Assembly: GCA_021654635.1 (NCBI GenBank)
Contig: AP025179.1
Coordinates: 5,456,001-5,520,000, forward strand
From: Mycobacterium kiyosense
Lineage (GTDB): Bacteria > Actinomycetota > Actinomycetes > Mycobacteriales > Mycobacteriaceae
Reading direction: 5' to 3'
Length of the DNA: 64,000 nucleotides
Shown: positions 10,331 to 21,969 of the stretch, one piece after another
Numbering within the stretch: position 1 is the first letter of the stretch
Layout of the letters: each line of letters begins with the position of its first letter
The notes under the pieces: generated by a model
Databases searched by the model: none
Told to the model about the DNA's origin: nothing
Seen by the model: only the letters and a program-made list of their open reading frames with translations
Position numbers and translations under genes: made by a program

Positions 10331-10345
10331 GGAAATCTAATTCTC
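10331..10345. promoter_or_regulatory. candidate catabolic operator, weak copy
   Basis: GGAAAT-CTA-ATTCTC: the right arm matches the GAGAAT-N3-ATTCTC palindrome found elsewhere in the window, the left arm matches at 4 of 6 positions. It lies 75 bp upstream of the DUF35/thiolase pair. Confidence 0.35.
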
Positions 10346-10382
10346 AGAGTCACGTGCCGGGCGCTCCCCGGCACCACCACTA

Positions 10383-11378
10383 CTAACCGTTCGGCGAGCT
10401 CAGTGCGGGGATCACTTCCCGCTCGAACAACTCGATACCGGAGCGGTCGTAAGCCGCCTCGGGGAAGTAGCAGATCGCGTATTCGCAGCCCAGTTCGCGC
10501 ACGTTGGTGAGCCGCTCGATGATCTGCTCGGGTGTCCCGGACGCCGAGTCCGGGATGGCACCCACCATCGACTCCGCCAACGACTCGGGCACGTAGCCGG
10601 CCAGCCGATCCTGGACACGTCGGACCCGGTCTGCAACCTCGGCCTCCGAGGCGCCGACAACGGCGGTGAAGTTTGCCGACCGGACGATGGCGTCGAAGTC
10701 GGTCCCGAGGTTGCGGCAGTGCTCGGCGAGGACCTGCGACTTGTGCGCAAACGCCTCCGGCTCCGGGGTGAAGTTGGTGAACTGCGCGTACTGCGCGGCG
10801 ATGCGCAGCGTCTTCTTCTCGCCACCGCCGGCGATCCACAACGGAATACCATTGTCCTGCAACGGCTTCGGCGCAACGATCGCACCGTCCACCTGGTAGT
10901 GCCGGCCGTCGAAGCTGACTTTGCCGTCGCGCCAGGCATCCCGCATGATCTGCACGCCCTCGTCCAGCCTGGCCAGCCGCACGCCGGCCGACGGGAAGCC
11001 GTAACCGTAAGCGCGCCACTCGTGTTCGTACCAACCGGCGCCGATACCCATCTGGACGCGGCCACCGGAGATGATGTCGGTGGTGGCCGCCACCTTGGCC
11101 AGATAGACCGGGTTGCGGTAGCTCATTGCGGTGCACATCTGGCCGAGCTTGATCCGCGAGGTGACCGCCGCATACGCCGCCATCAACGACCACGCCTCGT
11201 GGGTGGCTTCGTCGCTGGGCAGCGGCACGGTGTGGAAGTGGTCGTAGACCCACAGTGAATCCCAGGCGCCCCCGTCCGCATAGGTGGCCAGCTCGCGCAT
11301 CACCTCCCAGTGTCGCTGGGGTTCGATGCCGACGAGATCCATTCGCCAGCCTTGCGGGATGAAGAGACCGAAGCGCAT
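10383..11378 (-). CDS. LLM-class F420-dependent oxidoreductase
   Basis: 331-residue luciferase-like TIM-barrel protein using reduced F420 (or FMN) on an unknown substrate. Starts MRFGLFIPQGW; carries the LGQMCTAMSYRNPVYLAK and GGRVQMGIGAGWYEHEW blocks typical of mycobacterial LLM F420 enzymes, and PLWIAGGGEKKTLR in the second half. Monocistronic in appearance, 127 nt from the DUF35 gene start. Confidence 0.9.
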   Translation of the reverse strand: MRFGLFIPQGWRMDLVGIEPQRHWEVMRELATYADGGAWDSLWVYDHFHTVPLPSDEATHEAWSLMAAYAAVTSRIKLGQMCTAMSYRNPVYLAKVAATTDIISGGRVQMGIGAGWYEHEWRAYGYGFPSAGVRLARLDEGVQIMRDAWRDGKVSFDGRHYQVDGAIVAPKPLQDNGIPLWIAGGGEKKTLRIAAQYAQFTNFTPEPEAFAHKSQVLAEHCRNLGTDFDAIVRSANFTAVVGASEAEVADRVRRVQDRLAGYVPESLAESMVGAIPDSASGTPEQIIERLTNVRELGCEYAICYFPEAAYDRSGIELFEREVIPALSSPNG

Positions 11379-11470
11379 GGTCGAACTCTAGCCGGGGCAG
11401 CCGACGGACTCACAGCACATCGATAAGTGCGGCCAATCCAGCGGCTAATAGCTAGCCGGAATATGGGAGC

Positions 11471-11731
11471 ATGACCCCCACAGGCAGGACCGCTCGTCAA
11501 ATACGCTTTGCGCAACTGGTATTCGCCGGCGCTGCAGCCGCGGGGTTGTTGGCGCTGTCCGGTCTTGGGCTGCTCGGTCAAACTGCCCCGGCCACGTCTG
11601 CGGTCGCTTCCCCGGGCAGCTTCGCCACCGACGACAACGGCAACTCGGTCAACGACCAGGGCCAGACGTCCGGCGACATCTTCACGCAAAACGCCCAGGA
11701 CCAAAGCACCGCAGACGGGGCTGGAACGTAA
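11471..11731 (+). CDS. small exported or membrane-anchored hypothetical protein
   Basis: 86 residues. Residues about 12-45 form a basic-then-hydrophobic export signal (RFAQLVFAGAAAAGLLALSG) followed by an Ala/Ser-rich stretch and a short polar Asn/Gln/Asp-rich tail (GNSVNDQGQTSGDIFTQNAQ). No Cys lipobox. Divergent from the F420 oxidoreductase across a 92-nt gap. Function unknown. Confidence 0.6.
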   Translation: MTPTGRTARQIRFAQLVFAGAAAAGLLALSGLGLLGQTAPATSAVASPGSFATDDNGNSVNDQGQTSGDIFTQNAQDQSTADGAGT

Positions 11732-11746
11732 GTTCCGGGCCGGGCC

Positions 11747-12037
11747 TCACATCTCCAATGCGGCCAGCGCTGCCTCCACCGAACGGGAGCGCAACTCGTC
11801 GTGAGGGGCCTCGGGAAACTGCATGCAGCAGTCCTGCAGGCTGCCGAAAGCGAGCACCGCGCGAGTCGCCTGCGCCAGCGTCGGCGCCGGACCGAACACC
11901 AGGCGTCCGAGCTGCTCGCTTCAGGCCAGCACGGTGTCGATCAGCCCGAGGTCGGCCAGCATGGTCAATTCGGCCAGCACCAGCACCAGATCCGTCGCCA
12001 AGTTGAACACGAAGGTCGTGCGACTCTTCGACACCAT
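11747..12037 (-). pseudogene. gene remnant, possibly TetR-regulator C-terminus
   Basis: Reading the minus strand to the stop at 11747-11749 gives clear protein-like sequence: TDLVLVLAELTMLADLGLID, then an in-frame TGA at 11921-11923, then LVFGPAPTLAQATRAVLAFG and a terminal VEAALAALEM. All-helical hydrophobic composition fits the C-terminal half of a TetR-type regulator, but the family is a guess. No HTH-encoding 5' part exists upstream; a TAG lies just before the first ATG. Decayed, truncated copy. Confidence 0.55.
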
Positions 12038-12098
12038 GCACTACCCGGACTACCCGTTTGGCAACATAGGACCAACCCACGGACGAGAGGCGACCTGA

Positions 12099-12962
12099 AT
12101 GGAACTCAACGGTGTCGGAATCTGGAGTAGTCAACTGCGCTACGGTGATGCAGCCGAATCTGCCGAAGCCGCAGCCGAATTAGACGAATTAGGGTTCCCG
12201 GCGCTGTGGATCCCCGACGTCGGCGGACCGGTGTTCGACGCGGTGGGCCGCCTGCTGGCCGCCACCAAGCGCACCGTGATCGCCACCGGCATCCTCAACC
12301 TCTGGATGCACACCCCGCAGGACACCGCCGCGTCCTTCGCAAAGCTGACCGCCGAACACGGTGACCGATTTCTGCTGGGGATCGGCGTCAGCCACGCCCC
12401 ACTGATCGACGCCGGCGCGCCGGGGCGCTACCGCAAACCCTTGGCCGCGACGGCATCGTTCCTGGATGGACTCGATGCTGCGGACCAGCCGGTGCCCACC
12501 GATCGGCGGGTGTTGGCCGCGCTCGGCCCAAAGATGTTGACGCTGGCGGCAACCCGGGCTCGCGGCGCGCACCCCTATCTCGTCACACCGGAGCACACCG
12601 CTTCTGCCCGTGCAACTCTGGGTCAGGGCCCGCTGTTGCTGCCGGAACAGACCGCGATCTTGACCGACGACGCCGAGGAGGCGCGCCGCATCGGAACCGA
12701 TTGGCTGCGTGGCTATCTGGCGATGCCGAATTACGCCAACAATATGCTGCGCAGTGGGTTCTCCGAAGACGACGTCACCCAGATCAGCGATCGGCTGTTG
12801 AACGCGATCATCGTGTGGGGCGACGAGGCCGCAATCATGCGAAGGGTCGGCGAACATCAAGCGGCCGGCGCCGACCATGTCTGCGTTCAGATCCTCACGG
12901 CCGACCCCAAGGAGTTTCCGCGGGAGCAATGGCGTCGCCTGGCCGCGGCCATCCAGAGCTGA
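12099..12962 (+). CDS. LLM-class F420-dependent oxidoreductase (MSMEG_4141-like group)
   Basis: 287-residue luciferase-like protein. It starts MELNGVGIWSSQLRYGD and contains ELDELGFPALWIPDVGGPVFD and GDRFLLGIGVSHAPLID, as in a mycobacterial F420-enzyme subgroup. Convergent with the rhodanese gene, only 6 nt between stops. Unrelated in detail to the 10383-11378 enzyme, so this is not a recent duplication. Confidence 0.88.
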   Translation: MELNGVGIWSSQLRYGDAAESAEAAAELDELGFPALWIPDVGGPVFDAVGRLLAATKRTVIATGILNLWMHTPQDTAASFAKLTAEHGDRFLLGIGVSHAPLIDAGAPGRYRKPLAATASFLDGLDAADQPVPTDRRVLAALGPKMLTLAATRARGAHPYLVTPEHTASARATLGQGPLLLPEQTAILTDDAEEARRIGTDWLRGYLAMPNYANNMLRSGFSEDDVTQISDRLLNAIIVWGDEAAIMRRVGEHQAAGADHVCVQILTADPKEFPREQWRRLAAAIQS

Positions 12963-12968
12963 GACGTT

Positions 12969-13301
12969 TCAGCGGTCGGTCAACGGCCCGCCGGCGGCGC
13001 GCCAGTGGATCAGCCCACCACTCATGTTGACCGCCTCGAACCCGTTCTCCACGAGCAGGTTTGCCGCGCCAGCGGAGCGGAGGCCGCCGGTGCAGAAGGT
13101 GATGATGAGGCGATCCTCGGGAAGCTGAAGGCCGCGGTCCGCCAACGTCTCCAGCGGCATGTGCACGGCAGAGGGGATGTGCACCCGTTTCCACTCGAAC
13201 TCGCGGCGAACGTCGACAACGAGCGCGCCCTCGCCGACAAGCCGGACGGCGTCGACCGCAGAAACGGCCGGTGGCCGGCGCAGATAGTGACGCAGACTCA
13301 T
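12969..13301 (-). CDS. rhodanese-like sulfurtransferase
   Basis: Single rhodanese domain, 110 residues, with the DVRREFEWKRVHIPSAVHMP block and active-site Cys in ITFCTGGLRSAGAA. Likely carries persulfide sulfur in the cytoplasm. Encoded just downstream of a MarR regulator in the same orientation. A perfect inverted repeat lies 17 bp upstream of its start (13318-13358), so MarR control is plausible. Confidence 0.9.
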   Translation of the reverse strand: MSLRHYLRRPPAVSAVDAVRLVGEGALVVDVRREFEWKRVHIPSAVHMPLETLADRGLQLPEDRLIITFCTGGLRSAGAANLLVENGFEAVNMSGGLIHWRAAGGPLTDR

Positions 13302-13317
13302 GCGGCACCGGACGCGG

Positions 13318-13358
13318 CGAAACGCATACCTTCAGTTTAACTGAAGGTATGCGTTTCG
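13318..13358. promoter_or_regulatory. perfect 20-bp inverted repeat, MarR operator or terminator
   Basis: Arms CGAAACGCATACCTTCAGTT (13318-13337) and AACTGAAGGTATGCGTTTCG (13339-13358) are perfectly complementary around one T. The right arm encodes the last residues of the MarR protein and its stop codon overlaps the palindrome centre. It lies directly before the rhodanese gene. No T-tract follows on the minus strand. Operator and terminator readings are both open. Confidence 0.7.
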
Positions 13359-13765
13359 GTAAGTGCGCGTCCGAGGTACGCGCGCAGCGCCTCGGTCAAC
13401 TCGGGTTGCTGCGCGGCAAATTCGGCGTCGAGACGGTCGACCACCTCGGCGGCACGCCGCAGCAGGGCTTCGCCTGCCGGCGTCACCCGCAACGTGGACG
13501 CCGAACCCGCGTGCGCGGTCCCGTCGTCGACCAGCCCGGCGTCGACGAAGGCAGCCACCGCGGTGTGCGCGCTCTGCACGGTGATCCGCGACCGCCGGGC
13601 CAGCTCGCTGAACGAGATGCCGGGCGTGCCGCGGATATGCCCCAGTAGTCCGTACTTGCGGGTGGTCAGCCCGAGCGGTTTGAGCTGCTGCGCGAAGGCC
13701 GCCTCCCACACCCGCCCGACGGTCAACAACGCGACGGTGGGGCTGAACGGCGGTGGTTCGGCCAT
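13337..13765 (-). CDS. MarR-family transcriptional regulator
   Basis: 142-residue winged-helix regulator: [20 protein letters not shown] is the recognition helix region and [14 protein letters not shown] the wing/linker. N-terminal helices support dimerisation. It sits between fadB (downstream end) and the rhodanese gene, same strand as both, and is separated from fadB by a strong hairpin. Confidence 0.9.
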   Translation of the reverse strand: MAEPPPFSPTVALLTVGRVWEAAFAQQLKPLGLTTRKYGLLGHIRGTPGISFSELARRSRITVQSAHTAVAAFVDAGLVDDGTAHAGSASTLRVTPAGEALLRRAAEVVDRLDAEFAAQQPELTEALRAYLGRALTETHTFS

Positions 13766-13793
13766 TCAGGCAGGCTACCGCCGGTCGCGCGAA

Positions 13794-13843
13794 CAGACGC
13801 AAAAGCCCCCGAAAGCAAGGCTTTTCGGGGGCTTTTGCGTCTG
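13794..13843 (-). terminator. strong hairpin terminator after fadB
   Basis: A 21-bp perfect stem (13794-13814 with 13823-13843, loop of 8) has a run of C/G flanked by A/T steps (AAAAGCCCCCGAAA paired with TTTCGGGGGCTTTT). It lies 7 bp after the fadB stop on the minus strand and before the MarR gene. The internal T-rich 3' arm suits an intrinsic terminator. Confidence 0.82.
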
Positions 13844-13849
13844 CTCAAC

Positions 13850-15994
13850 CTAGGTCAGCGAGTCCGGCGGCAGGAAACGGTCGCCGTACTTCTCGGCCAG
13901 CTGCCGGGCCCGGGCCACAAAGGCCTCCTTGCCCCGTCCCAGCGGGCCCTCGTAGCCGACGATGTACTGCGCGCTACCACCGGTCCACGGCGGGAAACCG
14001 ATCCCCATGATGGATCCGATGTTGGCATCGGCCGTCGAGGTCAGCACGTTCTCGTCGAGGCACTTCTGGGTTTCCAGTGCCTCGGCGAACAGCATCCGGT
14101 CGATCATGTCCTGCAGCGGCGGCTGCGAGGAGCCCGACTTGAACGTCTCGCGCAGGCCCGGCCACAGACCCGACCGCTTGCCCTCGGGGTACTCGTAGAA
14201 GCCGGCGCCTTTGAGCCGACCCGAGCGGCCGAGCTCGATCATCTTCTCCACCACGGCTTCTGCCGGATGCGGCTCGTATTTGCCGCCGGCATCCTCGACG
14301 CCCTTGCGGGTAGCGACCGCGATCTTGTGCATCAGCTCCAGGTTGAGCTCGTCGGAGAGCTGCAGCGGCGGCGCCGGGTAGCCGGCCTGCGAACCGGCCT
14401 GCTCGATGGACGCCGGCTCCACGCCCTCGCCGAGCATTGCCAGCGCCTCGTTGACGAAGGTGCCGATCACCCGCGAGGTGAAGAAGCCGCGGCTGTCGTT
14501 GACCACGATCGGAGTCTTGCCGATGGCCAGCGTGTAGTCGAACACCCGGGCCAGCGCCTCGTCAGATGTCTTCTCGCCCTTGATGATCTCCACCAGCGGC
14601 ATCTTGTCGACCGGCGAGAAGAAGTGGATCCCGATGAAGTCCTCCTGCCGCTTGACGCCGGTGGCCAGACCGGTGATCGGCAACGTGGAGGTGTTGGATC
14701 CCAGCACCGCGTTCGGTTCGACGATGTCCTCGATCTCCTGGAACACCTTGTGCTTGAGGTCCTGGTTCTCGAAGACAGCCTCGATGACGAAGTCGACGCC
14801 CTTCAGGTCGGCCGGGTCGGCCGTCGGATGGATCCGGCCCAGCAGCGCGCTGGACTTCTCTTCAGTGGTCTTGCCGCGCTGAAGTGCTTTGGCCTCAAGC
14901 TTTTCCGAGTATCCCTTGCCCTTCTGCGCCGCCTCCAGGGAGACGTCCTTGAGCACCACGTCATAGCCGGCCTTCGCCGACACGTAGGCGATGCCGGCCC
15001 CCATCATGCCGGCGCCGAGCACGCCGATCTTGTTGATCTTGACCGGCTGGATGCCGTCCGGCCGCGACCCTCCGCCGTTGATGGTCTGCAGGTCGAAGAA
15101 GAACGCCTGGATCATGTTCTTGGCGACCTGACCGGTCACCAGCGACGTGAAGTAACGGCTCTCGATACGGCAGGCGGTGTCGAAGTCCACCTGCGCACCC
15201 TCCACCGCGGCGGCCAGGATCGCCCGCGGCGCCGGCATGTTCGCGCCCTTGAGCTGCGAGCGCAGCAACGACGGGAACGACGGCAGGATCGCGGCCAGCG
15301 CCGGCGACGACGGAGTACCGCCGGGGATCTTGTAGCCCTTGACATCCCACGGCTGGGTGTGCGCCTCGGGGTTGGCCTTGATCCACGCCTTGGCGGCCGG
15401 AATCAGCTCGTCGACGGAGCCCACCAGTTCGTCGACCAGACCGATCTCCTTGGCCTTGGTCGGGTTGAACCGGGTGCCCTGCGAAAGCACGTTCATGAAG
15501 GCGTTCTGGATACCGAACATCCGCACGGTGCGCGCCACGCCGCCACCACCGGGCAGCAGTCCCAGGGTGACCTCGGGCAGGCCGACAACCAAGCCTTTGA
15601 CGTCAGCGGCGATGCGATGGTGACAGGCCAGCGCGATCTCCAGGCCGCCGCCCAGGGCGGCGCCGTTGATGGCCGCCACCACCGGCTTGCCCAGCGTCTC
15701 CAGGGCGCGCAGGTCGCGCTTGACGCTTTCGACGAGAGCGAACGCTTCGCCCGCGTCCTCCGGGCCGAGCTTGATCATGCCCTTGAGGTCACCGCCGGCG
15801 AAGAATGTCTTCTTCGCGCTGGCGATCACCACGCCGGTGATCGTATCCTTCTCGGCGACAAGGCGTTCGACCGCCTTGTGCATGGACTCCTGGTAGTGCT
15901 CGTTCATCACGTTGGCCGACCCGGTCGGGTCGTCCAGCGTCAGGGTGACGATGCCATCGGCATCCTTGTCCCACTGAATCGTGTTCTCAGCCAT
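13850..15994 (-). CDS. fadB: fatty-acid oxidation complex alpha subunit FadB
   Basis: Bifunctional enoyl-CoA hydratase/3-hydroxyacyl-CoA dehydrogenase, 714 residues. Domains: N-terminal crotonase ([41 protein letters not shown]), then NAD-binding Rossmann domain ([14 protein letters not shown]), 3HCDH domain ([18 protein letters not shown]) and C-terminal helical domain ([10 protein letters not shown]). ATG at 15994, 17 nt after the fadA stop, so it is the second gene of a fadA-fadB operon. Ends at a strong hairpin. Corresponds to Rv0860. Confidence 0.96.
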   Translation of the reverse strand: MAENTIQWDKDADGIVTLTLDDPTGSANVMNEHYQESMHKAVERLVAEKDTITGVVIASAKKTFFAGGDLKGMIKLGPEDAGEAFALVESVKRDLRALETLGKPVVAAINGAALGGGLEIALACHHRIAADVKGLVVGLPEVTLGLLPGGGGVARTVRMFGIQNAFMNVLSQGTRFNPTKAKEIGLVDELVGSVDELIPAAKAWIKANPEAHTQPWDVKGYKIPGGTPSSPALAAILPSFPSLLRSQLKGANMPAPRAILAAAVEGAQVDFDTACRIESRYFTSLVTGQVAKNMIQAFFFDLQTINGGGSRPDGIQPVKINKIGVLGAGMMGAGIAYVSAKAGYDVVLKDVSLEAAQKGKGYSEKLEAKALQRGKTTEEKSSALLGRIHPTADPADLKGVDFVIEAVFENQDLKHKVFQEIEDIVEPNAVLGSNTSTLPITGLATGVKRQEDFIGIHFFSPVDKMPLVEIIKGEKTSDEALARVFDYTLAIGKTPIVVNDSRGFFTSRVIGTFVNEALAMLGEGVEPASIEQAGSQAGYPAPPLQLSDELNLELMHKIAVATRKGVEDAGGKYEPHPAEAVVEKMIELGRSGRLKGAGFYEYPEGKRSGLWPGLRETFKSGSSQPPLQDMIDRMLFAEALETQKCLDENVLTSTADANIGSIMGIGFPPWTGGSAQYIVGYEGPLGRGKEAFVARARQLAEKYGDRFLPPDSLT

Positions 15995-16011
15995 GACTTT
16001 TCGAATGCCTC

Positions 16012-17223
16012 TCAGACTCGCTCGATGATGGTGGCGACACCCATGCCGCCGCCGACGCACAGCGTGATCAGCGCGCGTCGGGCGTTGCGGCGCTCGAGCT
16101 CGTCGACCATGGTTCCGGTGATCATGGCGCCGGTGGCGCCCAGCGGGTGGCCCATCGCGATGGCGCCGCCGTTGACGTTGAGCTTCTCGTCGGGAATGTG
16201 CAGGTCCTTCTGGAACTTCAGCACGACCGACGCGAAGGCCTCGTTGAGCTCGAACAGGTCGATGTCGTCGACGGTCAGCCCGGCCCGGTCCAGCGCTTTC
16301 TGGGTGGCCGGGGTGGGGCCGGTGAGCATGATGGTCGCGTCGGCACCGGTGGTGGCCGTCGCTACGACGCGCGCCCGCGGGGTCAGTCCCTGGGACTTGC
16401 CCGCCGCCTCGGAACCGATCAGCACCAGCGCCGCGCCGTCGACGATCCCGGAGCTGTTGCCGCCGGTGTGCACGTGGTTGATTTTTTCGACCCAGTGGTA
16501 GCGCTGACGGGCCACGTCGTCGAAGCCGGCCATCGCGGCCAGGCCCTCGAACGCCGGCTTGAGCTTGCCCAGCCCCTCGGCGGTGGTGTCGGGACGCATG
16601 TGCTCGTCGTGGTCCAGGATCACCAGGCCGTTCATGTCGCGGACCGGCACGACGGACTTGGCGAAGTATCCGCCGGACCACGCCTCGGCCGCCTTGGCCT
16701 GGGACCGCAGCGCGTAGGCGTCGACGTCGTCGCGCGAGAAGCCCTCGATGGTGGCGATCAGGTCGGCGCCGATGCCCTGCGGAACGATGTAGGCGTCGTA
16801 GCTGGTGGCCGGGTCGGCCATCATCGCGCCGCCGTCCGAACCCATCGGAACCCGGCTCATCGACTCCACACCGCCGGCGATCACCAGGTCGTCCCAGCCG
16901 GACCGCACCTTCTGCGAAGCGATGTTGACGGCTTCCAGACCCGAGGCGCAGAACCGGTTGAGCTGCACGCCGCCGACGGTGTCGGGCATCTTGGCCGCCA
17001 GCACCGCGGTGCGGGCGATGTCGCCGCCCTGGTCGCCCACCGGCGACACCACGCCCAGCACAACGTCGCTGATCAGGTTCTCGTCGAGGTCAGGGTTGCG
17101 CCGCCGCAGTTCGTCGATCAGACCGACGACCAGGTCGAGCGGCTTCACCTCGGTCAACGATCCGTTCTTCTGCTTGCCGCGCGGTGTGCGGATGGCCTCG
17201 TAGATGAAGGCTTCTTCGGACAT
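16012..17223 (-). CDS. fadA: acetyl-CoA acyltransferase (3-ketoacyl-CoA thiolase) FadA
   Basis: Beta subunit of the fatty-acid oxidation complex, 403 residues, catalysing the last thiolytic step of beta-oxidation. Nucleophilic Cys lies in [14 protein letters not shown], the His motif in [15 protein letters not shown], the second catalytic Cys in LCVGGGMG. The ATG at 17223 follows GGAA-rich sequence; upstream extension has no support. Same position as Rv0859. Confidence 0.96.
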   Translation of the reverse strand: MSEEAFIYEAIRTPRGKQKNGSLTEVKPLDLVVGLIDELRRRNPDLDENLISDVVLGVVSPVGDQGGDIARTAVLAAKMPDTVGGVQLNRFCASGLEAVNIASQKVRSGWDDLVIAGGVESMSRVPMGSDGGAMMADPATSYDAYIVPQGIGADLIATIEGFSRDDVDAYALRSQAKAAEAWSGGYFAKSVVPVRDMNGLVILDHDEHMRPDTTAEGLGKLKPAFEGLAAMAGFDDVARQRYHWVEKINHVHTGGNSSGIVDGAALVLIGSEAAGKSQGLTPRARVVATATTGADATIMLTGPTPATQKALDRAGLTVDDIDLFELNEAFASVVLKFQKDLHIPDEKLNVNGGAIAMGHPLGATGAMITGTMVDELERRNARRALITLCVGGGMGVATIIERV

Positions 17224-17369
17224 ATCGATTTCCTGTTCCAAAAGGGGTTTCGGATCCGTCTTACAGAGTAGGTCCAGTACAGGCACCCTAACAGGGCACT
17301 CGGCCAACCTGTTGGTTGGGAGCGATTTCGCAGGTCAGCCGCGCTTTGGCCGCCCCTTCTCCCGCCGAA

Positions 17370-17425
17370 CGTCACGCCAGGGTGACGCTCGGCGCCCAAC
17401 GCCACGCTGGCGTGACGCTCGCCGG
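17370..17425. repeat. dispersed intergenic palindromic element, copy 1
   Basis: CGTCACGCCAGGGTGACG (17370-17387, 6-bp arms CGTCAC/GTGACG) is followed 30 bp on by a diverged inverted-loop copy at 17400-17417. The same two-part layout with 30-bp spacing recurs at 31370-31427. Lies between fadA and dapC. Confidence 0.75.
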
Positions 17426-17556
17426 GCGTGGGGGCCGCAGTCGGGCGCGGGGGCCGCAGCCGGGCGTGGGGGCCGCAGTCGGGCGCGGGGGCCGCAGCCG
17501 GGCGCGGGGGCCGCAGCCGGGCGTGGGGGCCGAAGTCGAGCGCGGGGGCCGCTGTC
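17424..17556. repeat. 7 x 19-bp minisatellite upstream of dapC
   Basis: Seven contiguous 19-bp units close to GGGCGYGGGGGCCGCAGYC; the last two units are slightly diverged. The array ends 22 bp before the dapC start codon, so it occupies the promoter/5' leader. Very G-rich on the plus strand. Confidence 0.92.
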
Positions 17557-17578
17557 GGGCGCCTTAAGCTCGACCACC

Positions 17579-18757
17579 ATGACCGTCCCGCGGCTGCGGC
17601 CCTACGCGACCACGGTGTTCGCCGAGATGTCGGCGCTGGCGGCGCGCCTCGGCGCGGTCAACTTGGGGCAGGGTTTTCCCGACGAGGACGGCCCGCCGGA
17701 GATGCTGCAAGCCGCACAGGAAGCCATCGCCGCCGGCGTCAACCAATATCCGCCGGGCCTCGGCATCGCACCCCTGCGCCAGGCCGTCGCCGCCCAGCGT
17801 CGCAGGCACTTCGGCACCGAGTACGACCCCGACACCGAGATCCTGGTCACCGTCGGGGCAACCGAGGCCATCGCCGCCGCGGTCCTCGGACTGATAGAAC
17901 CCGGCTCCGAGGTGTTGCTGATTCAGCCGTTCTACGACTCCTACTCACCGGTGGTGGCAATGGCCGGTGCGCGCCGGGTGCCGGTGCCCATGGTCGCCGA
18001 CGGTGACGGTTTCGCCCTGGACGCCGACGCGCTGCGCCGCGCCGTCACACCCCGCACCGCGGCACTGATCGTCAACTCCCCACACAACCCCACCGGCACC
18101 GTGCTCAGCGCCCACGAGCTGCAGGCCATCGCCGAGATCGCCACCGCCGCAGACCTTTTGGTGATAACCGACGAGGTGTACGAGCATCTGGTGTACGACG
18201 GTCACCGGCATCTGCCGCTGGCCAGCCTGGACGGCATGGCGCAGCGCACCGTCACCATTTCCAGCGCGGCCAAGATGTTCAACTGCACCGGCTGGAAGAT
18301 CGGATGGGCTTGCGGCCCAGCACATCTCATTGCCGGGGTGCGGGCGGCCAAACAGTATCTGAGCTACGTCGGCGGCGCGCCGTTCCAGCCCGCGGTGGCC
18401 CTGGCGCTGAACACCCAGGACCACTGGGTCGGGGCGCTGCGAAGTTCGCTGCAGGCCCGGCGCGATCGGCTGGCCTCCGGCCTGACCGACATCGGGTTCG
18501 CGGTGCACGACAGCCACGGCACCTATTTCCTGTGCGCCGACCCACGTCCGCTCGGCTACCACGACAGCACCGCGTTCTGCGCGGCGTTGCCGGAGCGGGT
18601 CGGCGTGGCCGCCATCCCGATGTCGGCGTTCTGCGATCCGGACGCGCAGGCGGCCGAGCTTTGGAATCATCTGGTGCGCTTCACATTCTGTAAGCGCGAC
18701 GACACCATCGACGAGGCGCTGCGGCGACTGGCCGCACTCAAAGACGGAATCAGGTAG
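17579..18757 (+). CDS. dapC: class I/II PLP aminotransferase, DapC-like
   Basis: 392-residue fold-type I aminotransferase; its M. tuberculosis counterpart Rv0858c is annotated as N-succinyldiaminopimelate aminotransferase of lysine/DAP synthesis. Schiff-base Lys232 lies in SSAAKMF, with NSPHNPTG (substrate/PLP contacts), ITDEVYEHLV and YPPGLG. The related kynurenine/methionine aminotransferase activities cannot be excluded. ATG at 17579 comes right after the 19-bp repeats. Stop overlaps the convergent SRPBCC gene by 8 nt. Confidence 0.9.
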   Translation: MTVPRLRPYATTVFAEMSALAARLGAVNLGQGFPDEDGPPEMLQAAQEAIAAGVNQYPPGLGIAPLRQAVAAQRRRHFGTEYDPDTEILVTVGATEAIAAAVLGLIEPGSEVLLIQPFYDSYSPVVAMAGARRVPVPMVADGDGFALDADALRRAVTPRTAALIVNSPHNPTGTVLSAHELQAIAEIATAADLLVITDEVYEHLVYDGHRHLPLASLDGMAQRTVTISSAAKMFNCTGWKIGWACGPAHLIAGVRAAKQYLSYVGGAPFQPAVALALNTQDHWVGALRSSLQARRDRLASGLTDIGFAVHDSHGTYFLCADPRPLGYHDSTAFCAALPERVGVAAIPMSAFCDPDAQAAELWNHLVRFTFCKRDDTIDEALRRLAALKDGIR

Positions 18758-19187
18758 GCGCGAGGACCTGCTCGCGCAGACCCTCTGTCGCCACCCACAA
18801 AACCTTGTCGCGGGCGCGCTTGACCATGAATTCCGGCAACAACGCCGAGGTCTCGACGGTGAGCGTGAATCGCACCCGGGTCCGGTCGTCTGCTTCGCGG
18901 CTGAAGTTGTACTCACCGTGCTGGGCGTGCTGCCGCCGCGTCTTTTTGGCGTCCCACACCACCCAGTCCGGGCCCCAGTGGTATTCCAGGATCTCCTTGT
19001 CGACGATGCCGGCGACCTTGACGATGACCTTGACATGCCGCGGCCGGCCGTCGGGCCAGGTATCGACGACCTTGGCCCGCTTGTGTACCGAGGACCACCC
19101 CGGCAGAGCCTCGATGTCTGCGATCGCGTCGATGATCGCCTCGGGCGGTGCGTCGATGACGATCTCGGAGGACGCTTGAACGGCCAT
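18750..19187 (-). CDS. SRPBCC/polyketide-cyclase-like protein, Rv0857-like
   Basis: 145-residue START-like hydrophobic-ligand binding fold. Begins MAVQASSEIVIDAPPEAI, and contains ALPGWSSVHKRAKVV, YHWGPDWVVWDAKK and a terminal amphipathic helix. Its ATG overlaps the TAA of the upstream paralogue by one base (TAATG), implying coupled translation. Third gene of a three-paralogue cluster. Function unknown. Confidence 0.85.
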   Translation of the reverse strand: MAVQASSEIVIDAPPEAIIDAIADIEALPGWSSVHKRAKVVDTWPDGRPRHVKVIVKVAGIVDKEILEYHWGPDWVVWDAKKTRRQHAQHGEYNFSREADDRTRVRFTLTVETSALLPEFMVKRARDKVLWVATEGLREQVLAPT

Positions 19188-19651
19188 TACTGGTTGTTCT
19201 CTGCCGGTTCGTCGTCGGCCTCGCCCAGCACCCGGTCGCGCAATCCCTTTGCGGCAGCGTCCAATACATGTTCGCTGGCTCGCCGGACGATGAAGCCCGG
19301 GATGGGACCGGCCGGTTCGACGGTGATGTCGAATCGCACCCGCGTTTTGTCGGGCCCCTCGGCTGTGACGTTGTACTCGACATGCTGGGCGTGCTGCTGG
19401 TTGGTCTTGCCGGCATCCCAGACCACCCAGTCTGGGCCCCAGTGGTACTCGAGGATCTCCTTGTCCACCAGTCCCAGGATCTTGACCGTCGCCTTCACGT
19501 GGTGCGGTTTGCCGTCGGGGTAATAGTCGAGCACTTCGACGCTCTTGTGCAGCGGCGACCACGACATCAGCACGCCAACGTCCGCCAGCGCCTCCATGAC
19601 AGCTTCCTGGGGCGCCTCAATGACGAACTCTCGCGATGCTTTTACGGCCAC
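19187..19651 (-). CDS. SRPBCC/polyketide-cyclase-like protein, Rv0856-like
   Basis: 154-residue paralogue of the 18750-19187 gene, sharing EILEYHWGPDWVVWDA exactly. A GTG at 19651 (VAVKASREFVIEAP) matches the paralogue N-termini; an ATG at 19675 would add eight residues. It has an acidic C-terminal extension (EADDEPAENNQ) that the others lack. Confidence 0.82.
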   Translation of the reverse strand: MAVKASREFVIEAPQEAVMEALADVGVLMSWSPLHKSVEVLDYYPDGKPHHVKATVKILGLVDKEILEYHWGPDWVVWDAGKTNQQHAQHVEYNVTAEGPDKTRVRFDITVEPAGPIPGFIVRRASEHVLDAAAKGLRDRVLGEADDEPAENNQ

Positions 19652-19666
19652 CGCGTTCAAAACTAG

Positions 19667-21966
<2,300 letters not shown>

Positions 21967-21969
21967 AGC

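Noticed and set aside
13835..16501. Very long open frame (888 codons) antisense to fadB
   Set aside because: High-GC codon usage leaves antisense frames open. The minus-strand frame encodes unmistakable FadB with all motifs, and the plus frame has no recognisable domain.
17424..17556. CRISPR or coding origin for the 19-bp units
   Set aside because: There are no spacers, and the 19-bp period is not a multiple of three, so any reading is broken. It is a minisatellite.
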